Assembly: GCA_947184155.2 (NCBI GenBank)
Contig: CAMXCT020006224.1
Location: 106,212 to 170,211 of the forward strand
Source: Cladocopium goreaui
Lineage: Eukaryota > Sar > Dinophyceae > Suessiales > Symbiodiniaceae
Direction: 5' to 3'
Length of the DNA stretch: 64,000 nt
A program made the translations under genes and the position numbers. The notes beneath the pieces are model-generated. The model saw only the letters and a program-made list of their open reading frames with translations, was not told the DNA's origin and made no database searches. Positions 34,256-46,853 of this stretch are shown here, in pieces; position 1 is the first letter of the stretch; each line of letters starts with the position of its first letter.

Positions 34256-36711
34256 CTCGAATTTGATGGTTGAGAAATCATTATTCTGAAATTGTATGAA
34301 ATTGTCATTTTAAGAGACACCACCTATTTTCAGACACTTCACATCCAAAAAAAATGGCAATGTGGCAATGTGGCAATGCGGCAGTGCCTAAATCCCATGG
34401 CTTTTCCCATGATTTTTGGCCGAGTTGTGCCCCATATTCAGCTCGTCAGGGACGAGCATATGTCACCAGGACTGTCACCAGGATGTCTGGAAATTTCGGG
34501 AGGTATCAACCAACCAACATCTGAGTAACCTATATTTCACTAGTCAATGGATTATAGTGGTGTTTAAGCCAACTTATACCCTCTGAGATTTAACATAACT
34601 ATGGAAAATGGACCTTTTACGGACTGTTTAGTATTAAACATGGTTATTTTCCGTTAATAACAAGCTTAGAACTAAGGGGCACCCCCGGTAGTACCCTTGA
34701 ACAAGGCCCGTCTCAAACTTCTCCACTGGGCCCCAAGGCTTTCCATAGTGCGGTCGGTGGTGGTCTAAGGGTTTTCGAACCTGATCAATTGGTGGTTTTG
34801 TCCCCAAGACCCACAAATGATGGGGGCCAGGTCAAGTTGACGACCTGGATTTACCACAGAGAAAACTGCGTTTTGGCACCTGGCAGCCAGCTATTCAAAT
34901 AGCATGCCTGGATGCCTGGAACTTTCAGCTAAGAAAAAAATATGTTCGTTGATTGTTTCGGGCCTCATCGAACCACCCAACATACGTTCCAGAAGGGATT
35001 GTCCACCCCAGCCCATGAAGGAAAACCCCGAAAATAATTCGTGTTTCATCCTACTTGCTCCGTACTATAGACTATATGAAACAATCAATGTCCGAGCTGT
35101 AATGGGGATTAGTATAGGCTTAGCCCTCTTAAAATAGGGTTCCCTCACCCTCTTCACCGAGTAGGCTCAGTAGACAAAAAACATTTTTTCATATTTTTTC
35201 GACAATTTCACCACAAAAAAAAAACTTGGAGAACTTGGACCGTGCACCTCATAGCTGTGGTGTGGACCAGGTGAACACATATCAACAGGAACCAAAGTAC
35301 TCGGCAGCTTCCTGGGCTGTCAGGACCCGGGACGCAGGACCTAGTGCTGGGGTGAAGGCTGCTGACTATGTGTTTCTGTTTTTGGTTTGTTTAAAGGGCA
35401 ATAACACTTTCAAATGTATGTCATGTTTAGTCAGTTTTAGTGTCTCGTCCATTTGTTTGAACCCAAATTTGACCCATGCACAACACTATATAAGCATTTT
35501 TGATTGGCACAGCTATGATGATGCTTCATAGAAGAGCCATGATGGGCCATGATTTGGGGAAAACCGTGGTGCCAGTGGTGCCCTGGTAAATGGCATCTTG
35601 CAGAAATGCCAGTGGTGCCTTTGTTCTCTGACCCCCAAATCTCCCATGAGGATCCAAATCCAAACATATCCTTTTCCTCCTGACAAACATGCAGAGAAGC
35701 TATCTGTGTGTCTTTGACATGTTGAATTCACCAAATAAATCTAAACAAACATTCCCTGCATTGAATCTATTGAAACAATTTGAAGCAATAAACATATATT
35801 TTGAACATGTCGAACTCATCAAATATCTGCCAAAAGGCAAAATTCATTAGGTCGCCAAAAGGCAAAATTCATGCCACTTCCCATGGGTTTCCGCCCTTTG
35901 ACGCAGGCCTTCCCAGGGAGGTTCTGCAAAACTCAGGGCCATCCAAGGGAGATCGAGATTTCGACTTGGCCAGGGCGAGTCGGGTCACCACAGTCGGGTC
36001 GGCTACATCCCACCCAGCTAGCGGAACTTCACAACCATCAGTAGAACCCAGTTACGCGTATATATGTATTAAATATATATATATATGTATGTATGTATTG
36101 TATGTATGTAAATATATATATACATAAGTACCATGCATATATTCAAACAAATATATATATATATATATGTGTGTGTTTATATGTACAATATGTGGAATAT
36201 CCCCAGTACATACTGCATGGGTATTGTTTCATACATAATAGCTGTGTTTGTTTAGCTTCTATAACTGGGGTGCACAGCGAACACACAACCAGTAAGCAAA
36301 CCAGTTGCCCATGGTGGTCGACTGAGGATCTGGGACAGGGTGCGTTTTTATATACCTAGCACATAGTAGACATTACTAGCCTAGATAGTAGTACCAATAT
36401 CCTCTCATTTTGTGGCATCCCTGCGAATGCCTGAAGTTCATATTCTTCATCCACCGTAGCCAAGTCATTCAAAGAAGCTTTAGAAGAGTATACGCAATGT
36501 GTACCCTGTACCCTTTGGTAATTTAAGATAGTTATGGAAACCATGACCCATTTATAATTGATTTGCCCTCTGGCAATTAAACATGGTAATTGTAAATCCC
36601 CTAACTAAATGGAGGTTCCTAGCTGGGAAAATCATCTAACTAAACCATGATGAATATTCCAGCTAGCCATGTTCGATGACCTGATGGTACCCAGGATTTT
36701 CCATAGAATTT

Positions 36712-36772
36712 TCCATGGCGGGTTCTGTCAAGGCAAGCTGAGTCACTGCCGAGGCGACGATGTTATAACTTC
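36712..36772 (-). CDS. Possible exon, unknown
   Basis: After CTGTCAG the minus strand reads GSYNIVASAVTQLALTEPAM. It faintly recalls the G-S-(Y/F)-S-R segment of SulP, but lacks S-R and lies upstream of the SulP gene, so I do not assign it. Confidence 0.3.
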
Positions 36773-38027
36773 CTGACAGGGCCCAGCCACTCTCCCAGCC
36801 GCGGTGTTTTTTTGGCAAATCACGAAGATAAGAAACCTTTGAGCCCCTCACCCAAATAGATACTCAGTACGTATATGTATATATATATATATTTATATAT
36901 ACGCATATGTGTGTGTGTGGTGCATATGCATGTGTATAAATATATATATATACAGATATGTGTGTAACATGGTAATTTCTTTAGACACGCAAACATGTTT
37001 TGCATTGCCGCGCCAAAATATTAAGTTAATATAAGTATCAGCTGAAGGTTGACTGCAAAAGTTGGGTTCCGGAATTCTGCAAAATAGCTATACTTGGGGT
37101 ACTCTTCTATGTTCAAACACACCCGAAATCATTCTTCATTGCTTAAAATCAAAAATTATGTTGCTGAAATTGGCAGTTTGTTTGATCCAAACTTTTTAGA
37201 ATCCGTTTATAATCCACATTTTGGTGGTTCACCATATGATCCATTGGTTAAATCCATCTTTTGGTGCTGAAGCACCACCTCGGGTGGTGAAAAAATTGGC
37301 CCCCCATGGACCTGGTCCAACTTTGGCGGGCACCGACGTGTCATTGATGTTCTGGCGCATTGGGAACATATGTTTTTGTCAAAAAAACACTTAAGCAAAC
37401 CCAGGCGATTTTTTTTGAGGGGTTCATCTGTTGATTTTTTCTGGTAGTTTTTGAAGGGTTCACCTGTTGATTTTGTGTCTGGTAATAAAGTATAGTATAG
37501 GTGTTGCTAAATAAACAGTGGCAACACTCAGGTTGGAATGTGGCATCTGTTCTGATTTTTTCTCAATGTTTTTGGGGGACCAAACAGTGAGGTGGTCAAC
37601 TCCAGTGAAACCAACGAGTTCCAGTTCATGCCGCAAGCATGGCATCGTGGTCACGTTTTTGAAACTAATGACAACAAGTTGAAGAACATGTCAGGGTAAT
37701 GTCTAGCAAATACCCTGGTGACATAACTATTAAAATCATCACGTTTGATATCATGAGTCATCTCTAAATGATCCATAACCTCCATAACTACAGCCTGTCA
37801 AATTACCAAATGGTGAATGGCATTGAGACATTTTATGTTCTACCATGTTCTACCAATTAGTTGAACACTCCTCCTAGTGAAGGATTCAAGTGCCCAACCC
37901 CCCAAGCCGATTCCTTCACCATGCTGGTGCAAGAGTATCCGTTGCATTGCGTGGGAAGTATCATGGCATCCTTTTTCCAACAATATGTATACATCTAAAT
38001 ACAAATACAAACGCACACACGCACACA

Positions 38028-38250
38028 CACTGATGATCGAGTAAGTAAATAGTTTACTCTGCAATAGTAAAAAGTTTACTCTGCAAGAGGGTTCCAAAGT
38101 TGGTACATGTTAGACAATTATTTCAGAATTGGTTCGAAATATTCAAATGTAGTAACATATTCCGGTTCTTGGCTTAGCCGGTCGCCATGTTCGACAAATT
38201 GAAATGCTGCAAAAAGCTGGGGTTGAAATGGCAGGTACGTGACAAAGGCG
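38028..38250. repeat. Segmental duplication, copy 1
   Basis: The segment contains CACACACACTGATGATCGAG and TAAGTAAATAGTTTACT, then TTCGACAAATTGAAATGCTG and GCAGGTACGTGACAAAGGCG. The same blocks recur about 620 bases to the right. The minus strand has a 101-codon ORF here (38,118-38,423) that is interrupted in the second copy. Confidence 0.8.
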
Positions 38251-38648
38251 ACAAAATGCATCCTGGAACTATTGGTAAGGAAGTGTACAGTCGAAGCGTT
38301 CCACAGGTGCACCCAGCTACACGTATCCAGGATCGCACCAGGGGACGGGGGGGTTAAGCCAAGCTGCCGAAGTTCAAAATCAAGCTGCTTATGCTGCTTT
38401 TCATTATAGATTCCCGGCCGCATGGCCCGTTTCCGTGTTGTGACGTATTCCTGTCTGTGACGTTTTCCGTTAATCGTAATTCATACATGTCTGGCTGGAG
38501 CCCTATTCCCGGCACCAAGTCCCGTCTTCAGGGTATTGCAGTATATTGCAGTACCCCACTCCCACTCTACACCGGAATGGCCGGCTCCGGTGCAATGCAT
38601 GCCACAGAGCGAACAAATGGCACTCACAAGTCAGTGAGACTGTGCCCG

Positions 38649-38785
38649 ACACACACTGATGATTGAGCAAGTAAATAACTTACTGCAATAAGAAATTTAG
38701 AAAGGTTATGTAGTCGTCGCCTCGTTCGACAAATTGAAATGCTGCAAAAAACTGGAGTTAAAACGGCAGGTACGTGACAAAGGCG
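38649..38785. repeat. Segmental duplication, copy 2
   Basis: The copy repeats ACACACTGATGATTGAGCAA, TTCGACAAATTGAAATGCTG and GCAGGTACGTGACAAAGGCG from copy 1, with substitutions and internal deletions. In the frame corresponding to the copy 1 ORF it has a stop. Confidence 0.8.
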
Positions 38786-40892
38786 TCTCTTCGTCATATC
38801 ACCAAAGGCAGTGTCTTCGTTGGTGAATGGCTGCCAAACCATGCCTCCACCCCCTGCATCTTTGGAATATACGTGTATATATATATATATTTATTTATTT
38901 ATTTATATATATAGGTGTTTTCATGCCTTCGTGTTTTCATTTTGTTGCTGCTTCTTGACCACGTTTTTTCTAAGCTTTTGCTGCTGTCGGGTGCCTGCTC
39001 TGCCGGAACTACCTAGTCACTACCTACGTCATCATATTTTCCATTGTCCCCATTGTCATCTGAAAAAGTCTAACATAGTCCAACCTTTCTGCACCCCAAC
39101 CCCATCGTCACTATCACCATCAACATCAGGATCACCATCGCCATCTTCACGCTCAAAAAAAAAACATGCTCATATTCAGCGGGCGTCTTGCTATCACATT
39201 CTCTTCACCCTTAAAAGACATGCATGCTCAATGAATCTTGAAACAGCGATTTGAATTATTGCGCGTGACCCGTTTGGAGTGCGAGCTTCATCGCCGAATA
39301 TTTTTCTGAATATTGACAATTGACAATGAGAATTCACAATTTTCAGGCTATAAATGCACTTCACACAAGAACGTGACAGCGAAGTGTTAATCCAATGGAA
39401 GTTGCAGAACGCTGTAGTTGGAAGGCAAACTTCCCCGGATAGCTTTTGGCTCTCCACTCCTCAAGTTGGAAATGGTTTTCCCTTTAGTGGGGCCAATATT
39501 TTTCTAGATTTTGGACCTCCCCATCTGTAGTCTGGAGGCGGCGAGCTCTTCCCAGAAGAGCTCTCCACCCAAGCCCCCAACATGGAAACCCCAAAGCGGC
39601 TAGCTATTTGTTGGACATGGGCGGGTTGAACCTTAAAACGCTACTGTATCTCTAAAAAGAAATATGGAAGATTTTGAAATGACATCCTTAATCTTGGGGC
39701 GGCAAGCTATTCCGATTCCATGGGCAGCGAGCTATCCTGATTTCGTTGGCGGCGAGCCACTGCGTGATATCTGTCAGTTTACAAAACTATTCATAGTATC
39801 TAAAACAAAGTAGCGAAAAAAAACAAAATTACCTTGGGGCCCATGCTCCACTATGATTTATCTAAGCATAGAATAGTGTGAGAGAACGAAGGCCTAAAAT
39901 GGATGGGATGATTGCAATTCCTTTTAGGGTGTATAGTCAATTCAGTTAAAAACTCGAACCACAACACCCCACACCGATTGGTGACTAGTGGCACCCCTCC
40001 ACCCCACGAATGTTATCAACTTGGCCACCAACAAACCCTGGAATCCTAGAACCTCAAGCCCTTGGTTGGAAAGCCACATGTCCAGCACCACCCGGTAGCC
40101 AAAACACTATCCCGTGAAAACACTAAAATTTATGAAAGTTCCTTAGAAGTACAGTGACTTGCAGGTCTCCTATAATGGCGGTACCCACAAATCATCCAAA
40201 TTAGACCATGGACCATGACTTCGTATTTATCAGAAAACCCCATTAATATCACTTAATATCCATTAATTATATAATTATATAATGTTGGTAAAGCAATAAT
40301 AAATCATCCCCCAAATCATCATATATGTGGTGTGGTTACCATTCCCAGTCATGGGTGGTTTATGACATTGTTTTACCCACATTATGTAAAATGTCAATCC
40401 TGGATTGATAAACCCCTTGGGAAGGTACCATTTAAGTATCAAATCATGACTGTTGGGGGTATACCCTCCTCATTAACCTAATTAACAAACCATGGTTTAT
40501 TAATCCGGGGTTGACATTATAATGATATACAGAGTTTCCTCATTGCCATCAATATCTCTGTATCCCTCCCGCCATTCCCACGCCTTTCGACCTCCGAATC
40601 CCTGGGTGCATTCCTTTCCGATCTGCGCGGCCAGCGAAGGCTTCCATGGGTTCCATGGCAAACAAAAAGGGACAAAAAGGGACCACAGAGATATATGATA
40701 TAATATGGTTCTGAATAATCAAAAAAACATTCAGATGATATATAATCAATATATAATAGATGAAAATTATTATTTTCAATTTAATATGGAGCGTTTTGCG
40801 ATGGTTTTTAGTATAAACCTCAACAAAGAAGAGTGGTCATGTTGTGGTGACCTAGCCAGGCAGGTTCGAAGCTAAAATGGTGCCCATGAAAT

Positions 40893-41121
40893 TAGATAGA
40901 TAGATAGGTAGATAGATAGATAGATAGATGGATAGGTAGATAGAAAGAAAAAAAGATAGATAGATAGATGGATAGATAGATAGATAGATAGATGGATAGA
41001 TAGATAGATAGATAGATGGATAGATAGATAGATAGAGAGATAGATAGAAAGATAGATAGATAGATAGACAAACAGATAGATAGATAGACAGGTAGATAGA
41101 TAGAAAGATAGATAGATATGT
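40893..41121. repeat. GATA tetranucleotide microsatellite
   Basis: About 230 bases of GATA with GATG, GAAA and GACA interruptions. The 101-codon minus ORF of S-I-Y-L repeats is an artefact. Confidence 0.97.
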
Positions 41122-41475
41122 ATGTAACCGTGGGGCACCACTTTGTAGCAGGTCGCAGGTTGCCGATTTCTCATCATATCATATGCCTCGAGTGTGGGTG
41201 AACAAATCTAGCTGCCAATGGATGGTTTTTGCAATCGGGGTTACCATCTAGCAATCTAACGTTTATTTATGGAAGCCATGGCCATGGTCCATTTGATGCA
41301 CTTTAATTCGATGATTTACCTATCCATTCTGCGTGATGATTTACCAACATTGACAGCAAAACTCTCACTGACTAGCAGAGTCAAAGGAATAGGTACTGTC
41401 TGTGGGTCCCGGCAGTGGACACATACCCCATGTGTCCAAACTGGGCCATTGCGGGCTTCCAACCCGCCACCGCAC

Positions 41476-41560
41476 CTCCCACTTCAATTTTTGTAGGGGA
41501 CTGTGTGCATAGAACTCCCGGCCATTGGGAGAATCCCTGAACGCCGCCCACAGAGGCCAG
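41476..41560 (-). CDS. WW-domain exon
   Basis: The exon reads WPLWAAFRDSPNGREFYAHS and PLQKLKWE. Two tryptophans about 23 residues apart with G-R-x-(F/Y)-Y between them match the WW domain, a small module that binds proline-rich peptides. The usual C-terminal proline of the domain would be in the next exon. The acceptor is TGTCCAG/C and the donor TGGGAG/GTGCGG. It lies upstream on the same strand as the exon ending at 31.59 kb; whether they belong to one gene is unknown. Confidence 0.6.
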
Positions 41561-42785
41561 CTGGACATGGAAAAACATGATCCACCAAGATCCACCAAGC
41601 CATACAGATCATACCTACGCTCAGCCTCAAGCGATCGGAAAATTTACAGGACACCCTAACTTTTGGTGCTTTCCCCAGCAGGTTTTCCGCTTGCTCACCT
41701 TCTCGCAGCTGAGAAACTTCCAATGAGCTGTGGATACACACGCATTCCGTTGTACACGCAGGTAAATCGTAAATAGAATAATCACTGTGAATATACAATA
41801 TATGTATATATATATATGTGTAAATAATACACACACATATATATATATTTTAGGTATGTATATATATATATACATATATTAACTAAGATTTTATTATACT
41901 ATGTTAACTGTGTTATACTATATTTTAAAAATCAGTTATATAATATAATACATGTTTTATTATAATATATTATATTCAATTAAATAATATTATAGTATAT
42001 TAAATTATATATAATTATACTACACACTATATAACATACTATACACATAATATTAAATATTATATTTAATACTATATTATATATTATATTAAATTATATA
42101 TTATATTTTATTATATATATATTATATTATATTATATTATTAATTATATTATATTATATATTATATTATATTATATATTACATGATATTATATATTATAT
42201 TAAATTATATTATATTATCGAAGGAAGTTTAGAAGTCAAACTTCCGACAATATGGACAGATGAAAGCAGAGGTGGGAAGAGTCAGAGAAGAGAAGAGAAG
42301 AAGAAAGAAGATGAAAAGAGAGAAAGTCTCAGAAGAAAGAAGATCCAGGTGCACGAAAAGGTAGGAAAGTCGCGAAACACGATTTTTCCAATGATCTGTG
42401 GCTCCAGAGAGGGTCGAAAAGTAGGCTCGCTAAAGCGGCGGGTGCCGAGCCCGCTGGGCAGATGTGATGAAATGGACGGATGCCTCGCACGAAACATCGA
42501 TTTTGAGGTAGAAAATTTTGAGCTTCATGAGAAATGAAAACTCGTAGGAAAACAAAGATTTTGGAGCTAGAAAGCATGAAAATTTGAAGAAGTATCGCAA
42601 AAAACACGCTCGTTTTGAGGCTCCAACATGTCTCGTCTCGATTCTCTGGTTTTCTTCTGCCGTCGCCGTGTCTATGGGGGAAGCCGCAAAATAACGGTTT
42701 TAAGCATACTTTTGTCACAAAACACGGTAAATACCAGTATTTTTGACCGTTTAAAGCAAAAATCACTCCTCCATGAGGCCCGTTC

Positions 42786-42893
42786 TGTATGTATGTGTGT
42801 ATGTGTGCATGTATGTATGTATGTATGTATGTATGCATGCATGCATGCATGCATGGATGCATGTATGTATGTATGTATGTATGTATGTATAAA
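42786..42893. repeat. GTAT/GCAT microsatellite
   Basis: Tandem TGTA and TGCA tetranucleotides switch from GTAT to GCAT and back to GTAT. ORFs in all frames across it are artefacts. Confidence 0.95.
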
Positions 42894-43405
42894 TACAATG
42901 TCCGTTTTTTGATTCAACCTCAATAAGTCATGCAAGACCGGGACTTTACAAATCTTTACAATGCTTGGATTGCTTGAGATGCCCTCCCCATCATCGACTC
43001 AGCAAGTCTCAGCAAGTCTCGTGCAGTGTGCAGGGCCTTCCCCTTCCAACAACTTTCTTGTGAGTAGCAAAACCTCCGCTGCATTCGCGTCGGGCTGGGC
43101 TTCAGGTGATACACCGCAGAACTCTACACCCAACATAGATATACCTGATACATCTGATCTAACTGGGGATATAACTGGTATACGACCAATATAACTGATG
43201 TAACTCGGGATAGAATCTGATATGACCATGATATAACTGAGGATATGAAAAACACATGACCGAAATGAGCGTTGAACAGGGTCATAAATCTTGACCTTCG
43301 CCCATTATCTGCCAGGAATGCCTGGGATTTGCAGGGCACTTCACTTGACTCAACCAAGGCACAAAGGTCACTTCAACAACCCCCACAAAAAAGGGACATA
43401 ATATA

Positions 43406-43502
43406 CTGGTTGGTGGTTTTGACAATCTTGAAAAATATTAGTCAATGGAAAGGATTATCCCATATATTATGGAAAATACAAATGTTTGAAACCACCAACC
43501 AG
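43406..43502 (+). mobile_element. MITE-like element, family A copy 7
   Basis: The copy begins CTGGTTGGTGGTTTTGACAA and ends GAAACCACCAACCAG. Its interior (GTCAATGGAAAGGATTATCC) places it with copies 4 and 6 as a sub-family. Confidence 0.83.
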
Positions 43503-44462
43503 TGTAACTCTGTGTGAAAATATTGTATCCAAAAATGTGATAATCAGCATCATTTTCCCTAGCCATTTGGGCACGGGTCAATTGTACAATGGATGCCATG
43601 CATGCACTGCTATCCTCTGGTGATGGGCCAAAAGGACATGGATAAATAACACAACGGTTTGAGATGATCAACAATTAGATGGTGGTATACGCAAAAATTA
43701 ATATCTATATAGTGTAACTTATAACATCTACGGTTGGTGATATGTTACTATCTGATCAGATGGTCTCAGTGCCAACAACATCTAAAGATTGTGAATTCGC
43801 GGGTTTTCTGACAAACCATGTTTGATTACAAGCGCGTGCTATTATGTCCGTCCCTAGAAAGGGATGATGATATCCAAAGCCTGAGATTTTGCAACGAGTC
43901 GAAAGCACCAACAATATGATGCAATGGTACTCCTGTAATTACAATATTATATTATATATATAAAATTCATTCAAAAAAACGGAACAACAACATTGTTCAA
44001 ACTTAACATCATTGAAAACAAAATAAAAACTCTTGATTCTCCGGCCCTTTGATCTTGATGTCCAGCCAGAAGAAAAAAAAACGTACCCAGCTCTGGGCCC
44101 CCGGAACGGTCCGCCGTACCGAAGGTGGTGAGATTCGAATGGAGTCCGGAACTGGGCGGAGGCTATTGAAAATTGCCCAGTTATACCCAGCGCAGGAATC
44201 CAACTGCAACAGCATCTTCCACAGATCAAAAGGTGAAAAAATGGCACCCAGTTAATTATAAATGATGCTACATGCTACCCATTGAAGATGGTGATTCCAT
44301 AGTTATGTCACTTATGTCTGTTAGTTTACCGGAGGGCATGCCGCAATGAGGCCAGGAAAGACAGAAATTCGATCGCCGCCCGGGCCCTTTTCTTGGGTGT
44401 CCAAGTTTTTTTTTCTCAACCGCTCCGCGACGAAGGACTGAGATCCAGTGGTAAAACTCATC

Positions 44463-44570
44463 TGCCCTCTGGTAAACCAACATAGCTATAGAACATCACC
44501 ACTTTTAATGGGTAGATCAACTATTTCTATGGCCATTTTCAATAGCAAACTGTTAAATTACCAAAGGGTA
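44463..44570. mobile_element. MITE-like element, family B
   Basis: The copy starts TGCCCTCTGGTAAACCAACA and ends TTAAATTACCAAAGGGTA, with CATAGCTATAG and CCATTTTCAATAG inside. A partial copy of the same family (TTAGTTTACCGGAGGG) lies about 130 bases to the left. Confidence 0.78.
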
Positions 44571-44938
44571 ATCCCGTTCTGATCCATGAATGACTTCAAT
44601 TATCTTTAACCGGCGGAGTCCAGCCGTTGTTCTTCCCAGCTAACTTATTTTCATGGCAGTTTTCTCTGCCCACGCACGAGACCTCGCAAGATAAAGTATT
44701 CGTACATCACCTTGCCTTTTAGCAGTAGGATATGTGCCATAGGTGAGGGAAACAGAAATCTTAATCGTCCGAAACAACTGATTTTTTGAATGAACATTGA
44801 AACTCTGAACGCCTTGCAGCAGTAAATTAAAGGACCGGATAACCTCACAAGTCAACTTCATCCAATAATCAGAAAAAGTGGTTGAAGCGGCACGGAGAAA
44901 GAAGAAAGGACAAAGGAGATGGTGGAGGGTCGATCATT

Positions 44939-45535
44939 TTAAGAGTTGTATGTGAAGAGTTGTGTGTGTGACAAAGTTGTGTGTAAAAGAGTTGTGTGTG
45001 AAATGTGTGAAAGGTTGTGAGTGAAAGAGTTGTGTGTGTGTGAAAGATTGTGAGTAAAAGAGTTGTGTGACTGTGACAAAGATTGTGTGTGACAAAGTTG
45101 TGTGTGTGTGAAAGAGTTGTGTATGACAAAGTTAATTGTGACAAAGCTGTGCGTGAAAGATTGCTGGTGTGTGACAAAGTCAAAGATTGTGTGTGACAAA
45201 GTTGTGGGTGACAAAGTTGTGTGCGAGAGAGATGTGTGTGAAAATGCTGTGTGCGAAAGAGTTGTGTGTGACAAAGGTTGTGTGACAATGTTGTGTGTGT
45301 GACAAAGTTGTGGGTGACAAAGTTGTGTGTGACAAAGCTGTGTGTGTCACAGTTGTGGGTGACAAAGTTGTGTGTGAGAGAGAGGTGTGTGAAAAAGTTG
45401 TGTGCGAAAGTTGTGTTTGACAAAGTTGCGTGCGATAAAGTTACATGCGAGAGAGAGAGGGAGAGAGAGAGAGAGAGAGATGTGAAAGATTGTGCGTGGA
45501 TGTGCGTGACAAAATTGTGTGTGACAAAGTCATAT
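44939..45535. repeat. Degenerate GTTGTGTGTGACAAA array (~600 bp)
   Basis: Units of about 15-20 bases such as GTTGTGTGTGACAAAG and GTTGTGTGTGAAAGA fill the stretch, ending in a GAGAGA run. The plus strand is almost free of C, so minus-strand frames read T-H-N-F/L-S-H repeats for up to 184 codons. I regard these as artefacts. Confidence 0.9.
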
Positions 45536-46069
45536 TTGAGACAGCGTGGATGTCACCAAGTGCCACGCCTGCCACGCAAAGAGCTGCGGCGACCACAGCG
45601 TCAACTGGGAACGGCGCTCTTGGTTCCCCGTTGACGCCGTGGTCACCACACAAAGATGTGGGGAACAAAACATTTGTCGAGTGATCCCAACCAACTGACA
45701 TTCTATTCCGCAATGTCATTCTATCTATTATTTCTGGCATTCCATCTGTCAAATATATTCAAATATCATCCATTGTTTGAAGAATCCAAAGGTTTTGCAT
45801 CGATCACATCCCCATGTTCAATATTTGATAGTTGAACCCCGGGCCCATTGTATGTAGTCCTTGAATGTAATCTTTAGTGATTCATCCCCTACAAAATGGT
45901 AGTTCTATCCCTATCTAGTAATTAACCACCCAAAAGAGATTCCGAACAGTATTTCCAGGATATTACTTCGACGATGTTTCCTCACCAAGGAAGTTCAACA
46001 AAACTCTTCAGTGCGACAGTTTTTTCACCTGGACCTGATCAGATTGGTCATTTAAAAAGCGAAAACATC

Positions 46070-46249
46070 TCATGAGGTCTCGATGGAAATGTGATACTGC
46101 CGCGGGTTCTCCTCACTCTGCGTCAGTGTGACTGAGGCTTCCAGGACATCGCCCGCCTCCACTTCCGGGAAGGCGCCCAAGTACACCACCTCAACGAACG
46201 AGGCAACAGAATCCACGGGACGTTGTCCGAATTCAACGGGTTTCACTGG
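46070..46249 (-). CDS. Last exon of a protein arginine N-methyltransferase-like gene
   Basis: Fifty-nine codons and a TGA. The exon reads PVKPVEFGQRPVDSVASFVE, VVYLGAFPEVEAGDVLEASV, TLTQSEENPRQYHISIETS. The pattern V-x-A-G-D-x-L-x-(G/A)-x-(V/I) followed by N-P-R-x-(Y)-x-I-S-I is typical of the C-terminal beta-barrel of type I protein arginine methyltransferases, where these strands close the barrel and the dimer. The acceptor is TTGAG/CCAGTG in phase 0, matching the exon at 61.4 kb. The family's usual H-W-x-Q just before V-x-Y-L is not preserved, which lowers confidence in the exact subfamily. Confidence 0.68.
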   Translation of the reverse strand, partial: PVKPVEFGQRPVDSVASFVEVVYLGAFPEVEAGDVLEASVTLTQSEENPRQYHISIETS

Positions 46250-46853
46250 CTCAACCAGGAAAATAGATGGTGATTTATGTGGGACAAATGGGGACTTACC
46301 TTAATGAGTTCATCATGGGTAAGTTGGTCTATGACTAGGCTAAGTGTTGGAATCTGTTGGAGGTGCGGTGGATATTTACACTCATGTGTATATATATATA
46401 TAAATAAATATAAATAAAATTATATAAATAGTGTTATATTGTGATACGGGTTCCCTCTTGTATGTGCGTAGTATTTGTGGGGAGGACATCAATGGGGATA
46501 GAAGTTGGGATATGACAAATGAGCAATGTGTGTTAGTTTGAAGTTTATTGACGAGATGAAATGTGTGAATGTTAATCTTTCTTCATATGGCTATGGGTAA
46601 AAACCCTGCACGCCTGTGAAAAAAAAGTCAATGGATGTTCATCCCCATACAAATATGGTCTGACCCATCCCCATTCGCAACTATGGAAAAATAGTGGTTT
46701 GTCCTTTTGTACACCTCCCGTGACAAACATTGGTCGATTGGGATCATCATCTAAGATAAGATAGACAACCGCAAAATGTCCGAACCAGCAATAGTGTAGT
46801 CTTGTGTACTTAGTGGCTAGATATATAGATATAATATATATATATATATTGTC

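Larger units (their letters stand above)
31725..41475. other. Introns of an unresolved minus-strand gene
   Basis: Nearly 10 kb of AT-rich sequence with microsatellites. TTATGG repeats run at about 33.16-33.30 kb and the GATA array is at 40.89-41.12 kb. Half-copies of MITE family B are present, and a duplication lies at 38.0 and 38.65 kb. Short exon candidates at 33.07-33.13, 34.20-34.26 and 36.71-36.77 kb are listed separately. Nothing else is supportable. Confidence 0.5.
41561..46069. other. Repeat-rich stretch between the WW exon and the PRMT-like 3' end
   Basis: It contains TTATATA-rich sequence (41.87-42.22 kb), a GA-rich tract (42.25-42.35 kb), a GTAT/GCAT array, family A and B MITEs and the GTGTGACAAAG array. 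Balanced-composition islands at 43.00-43.10, 44.10-44.20 and 45.54-45.68 kb may be exons but are open on both strands, so I make no call. Confidence 0.5.

Noticed and set aside
36712-36772. Possible second SulP gene (reading G-S-Y-N-I-V-A-S-A-V-T-Q-L-A)
   Set aside because: It lacks the S-R-(S/T)-A-V-N core and no other SulP exons occur between 29 and 46 kb.
40872-41177. 101-codon S-I-Y-L repeat ORF
   Set aside because: It is a translation of the GATA microsatellite.
44869-45423. 184-codon T/H/S/N-rich minus ORF
   Set aside because: It follows the GTGTGACAAAG array, and other frames read equally well.
45540-45680. Cysteine-rich plus exon (T-K-C-H-A-C-H-A-K-S-C)
   Set aside because: The minus strand is equally open (A-L-C-V-A-G-V-A-L-G), splice signals are weak, and no family is evident.
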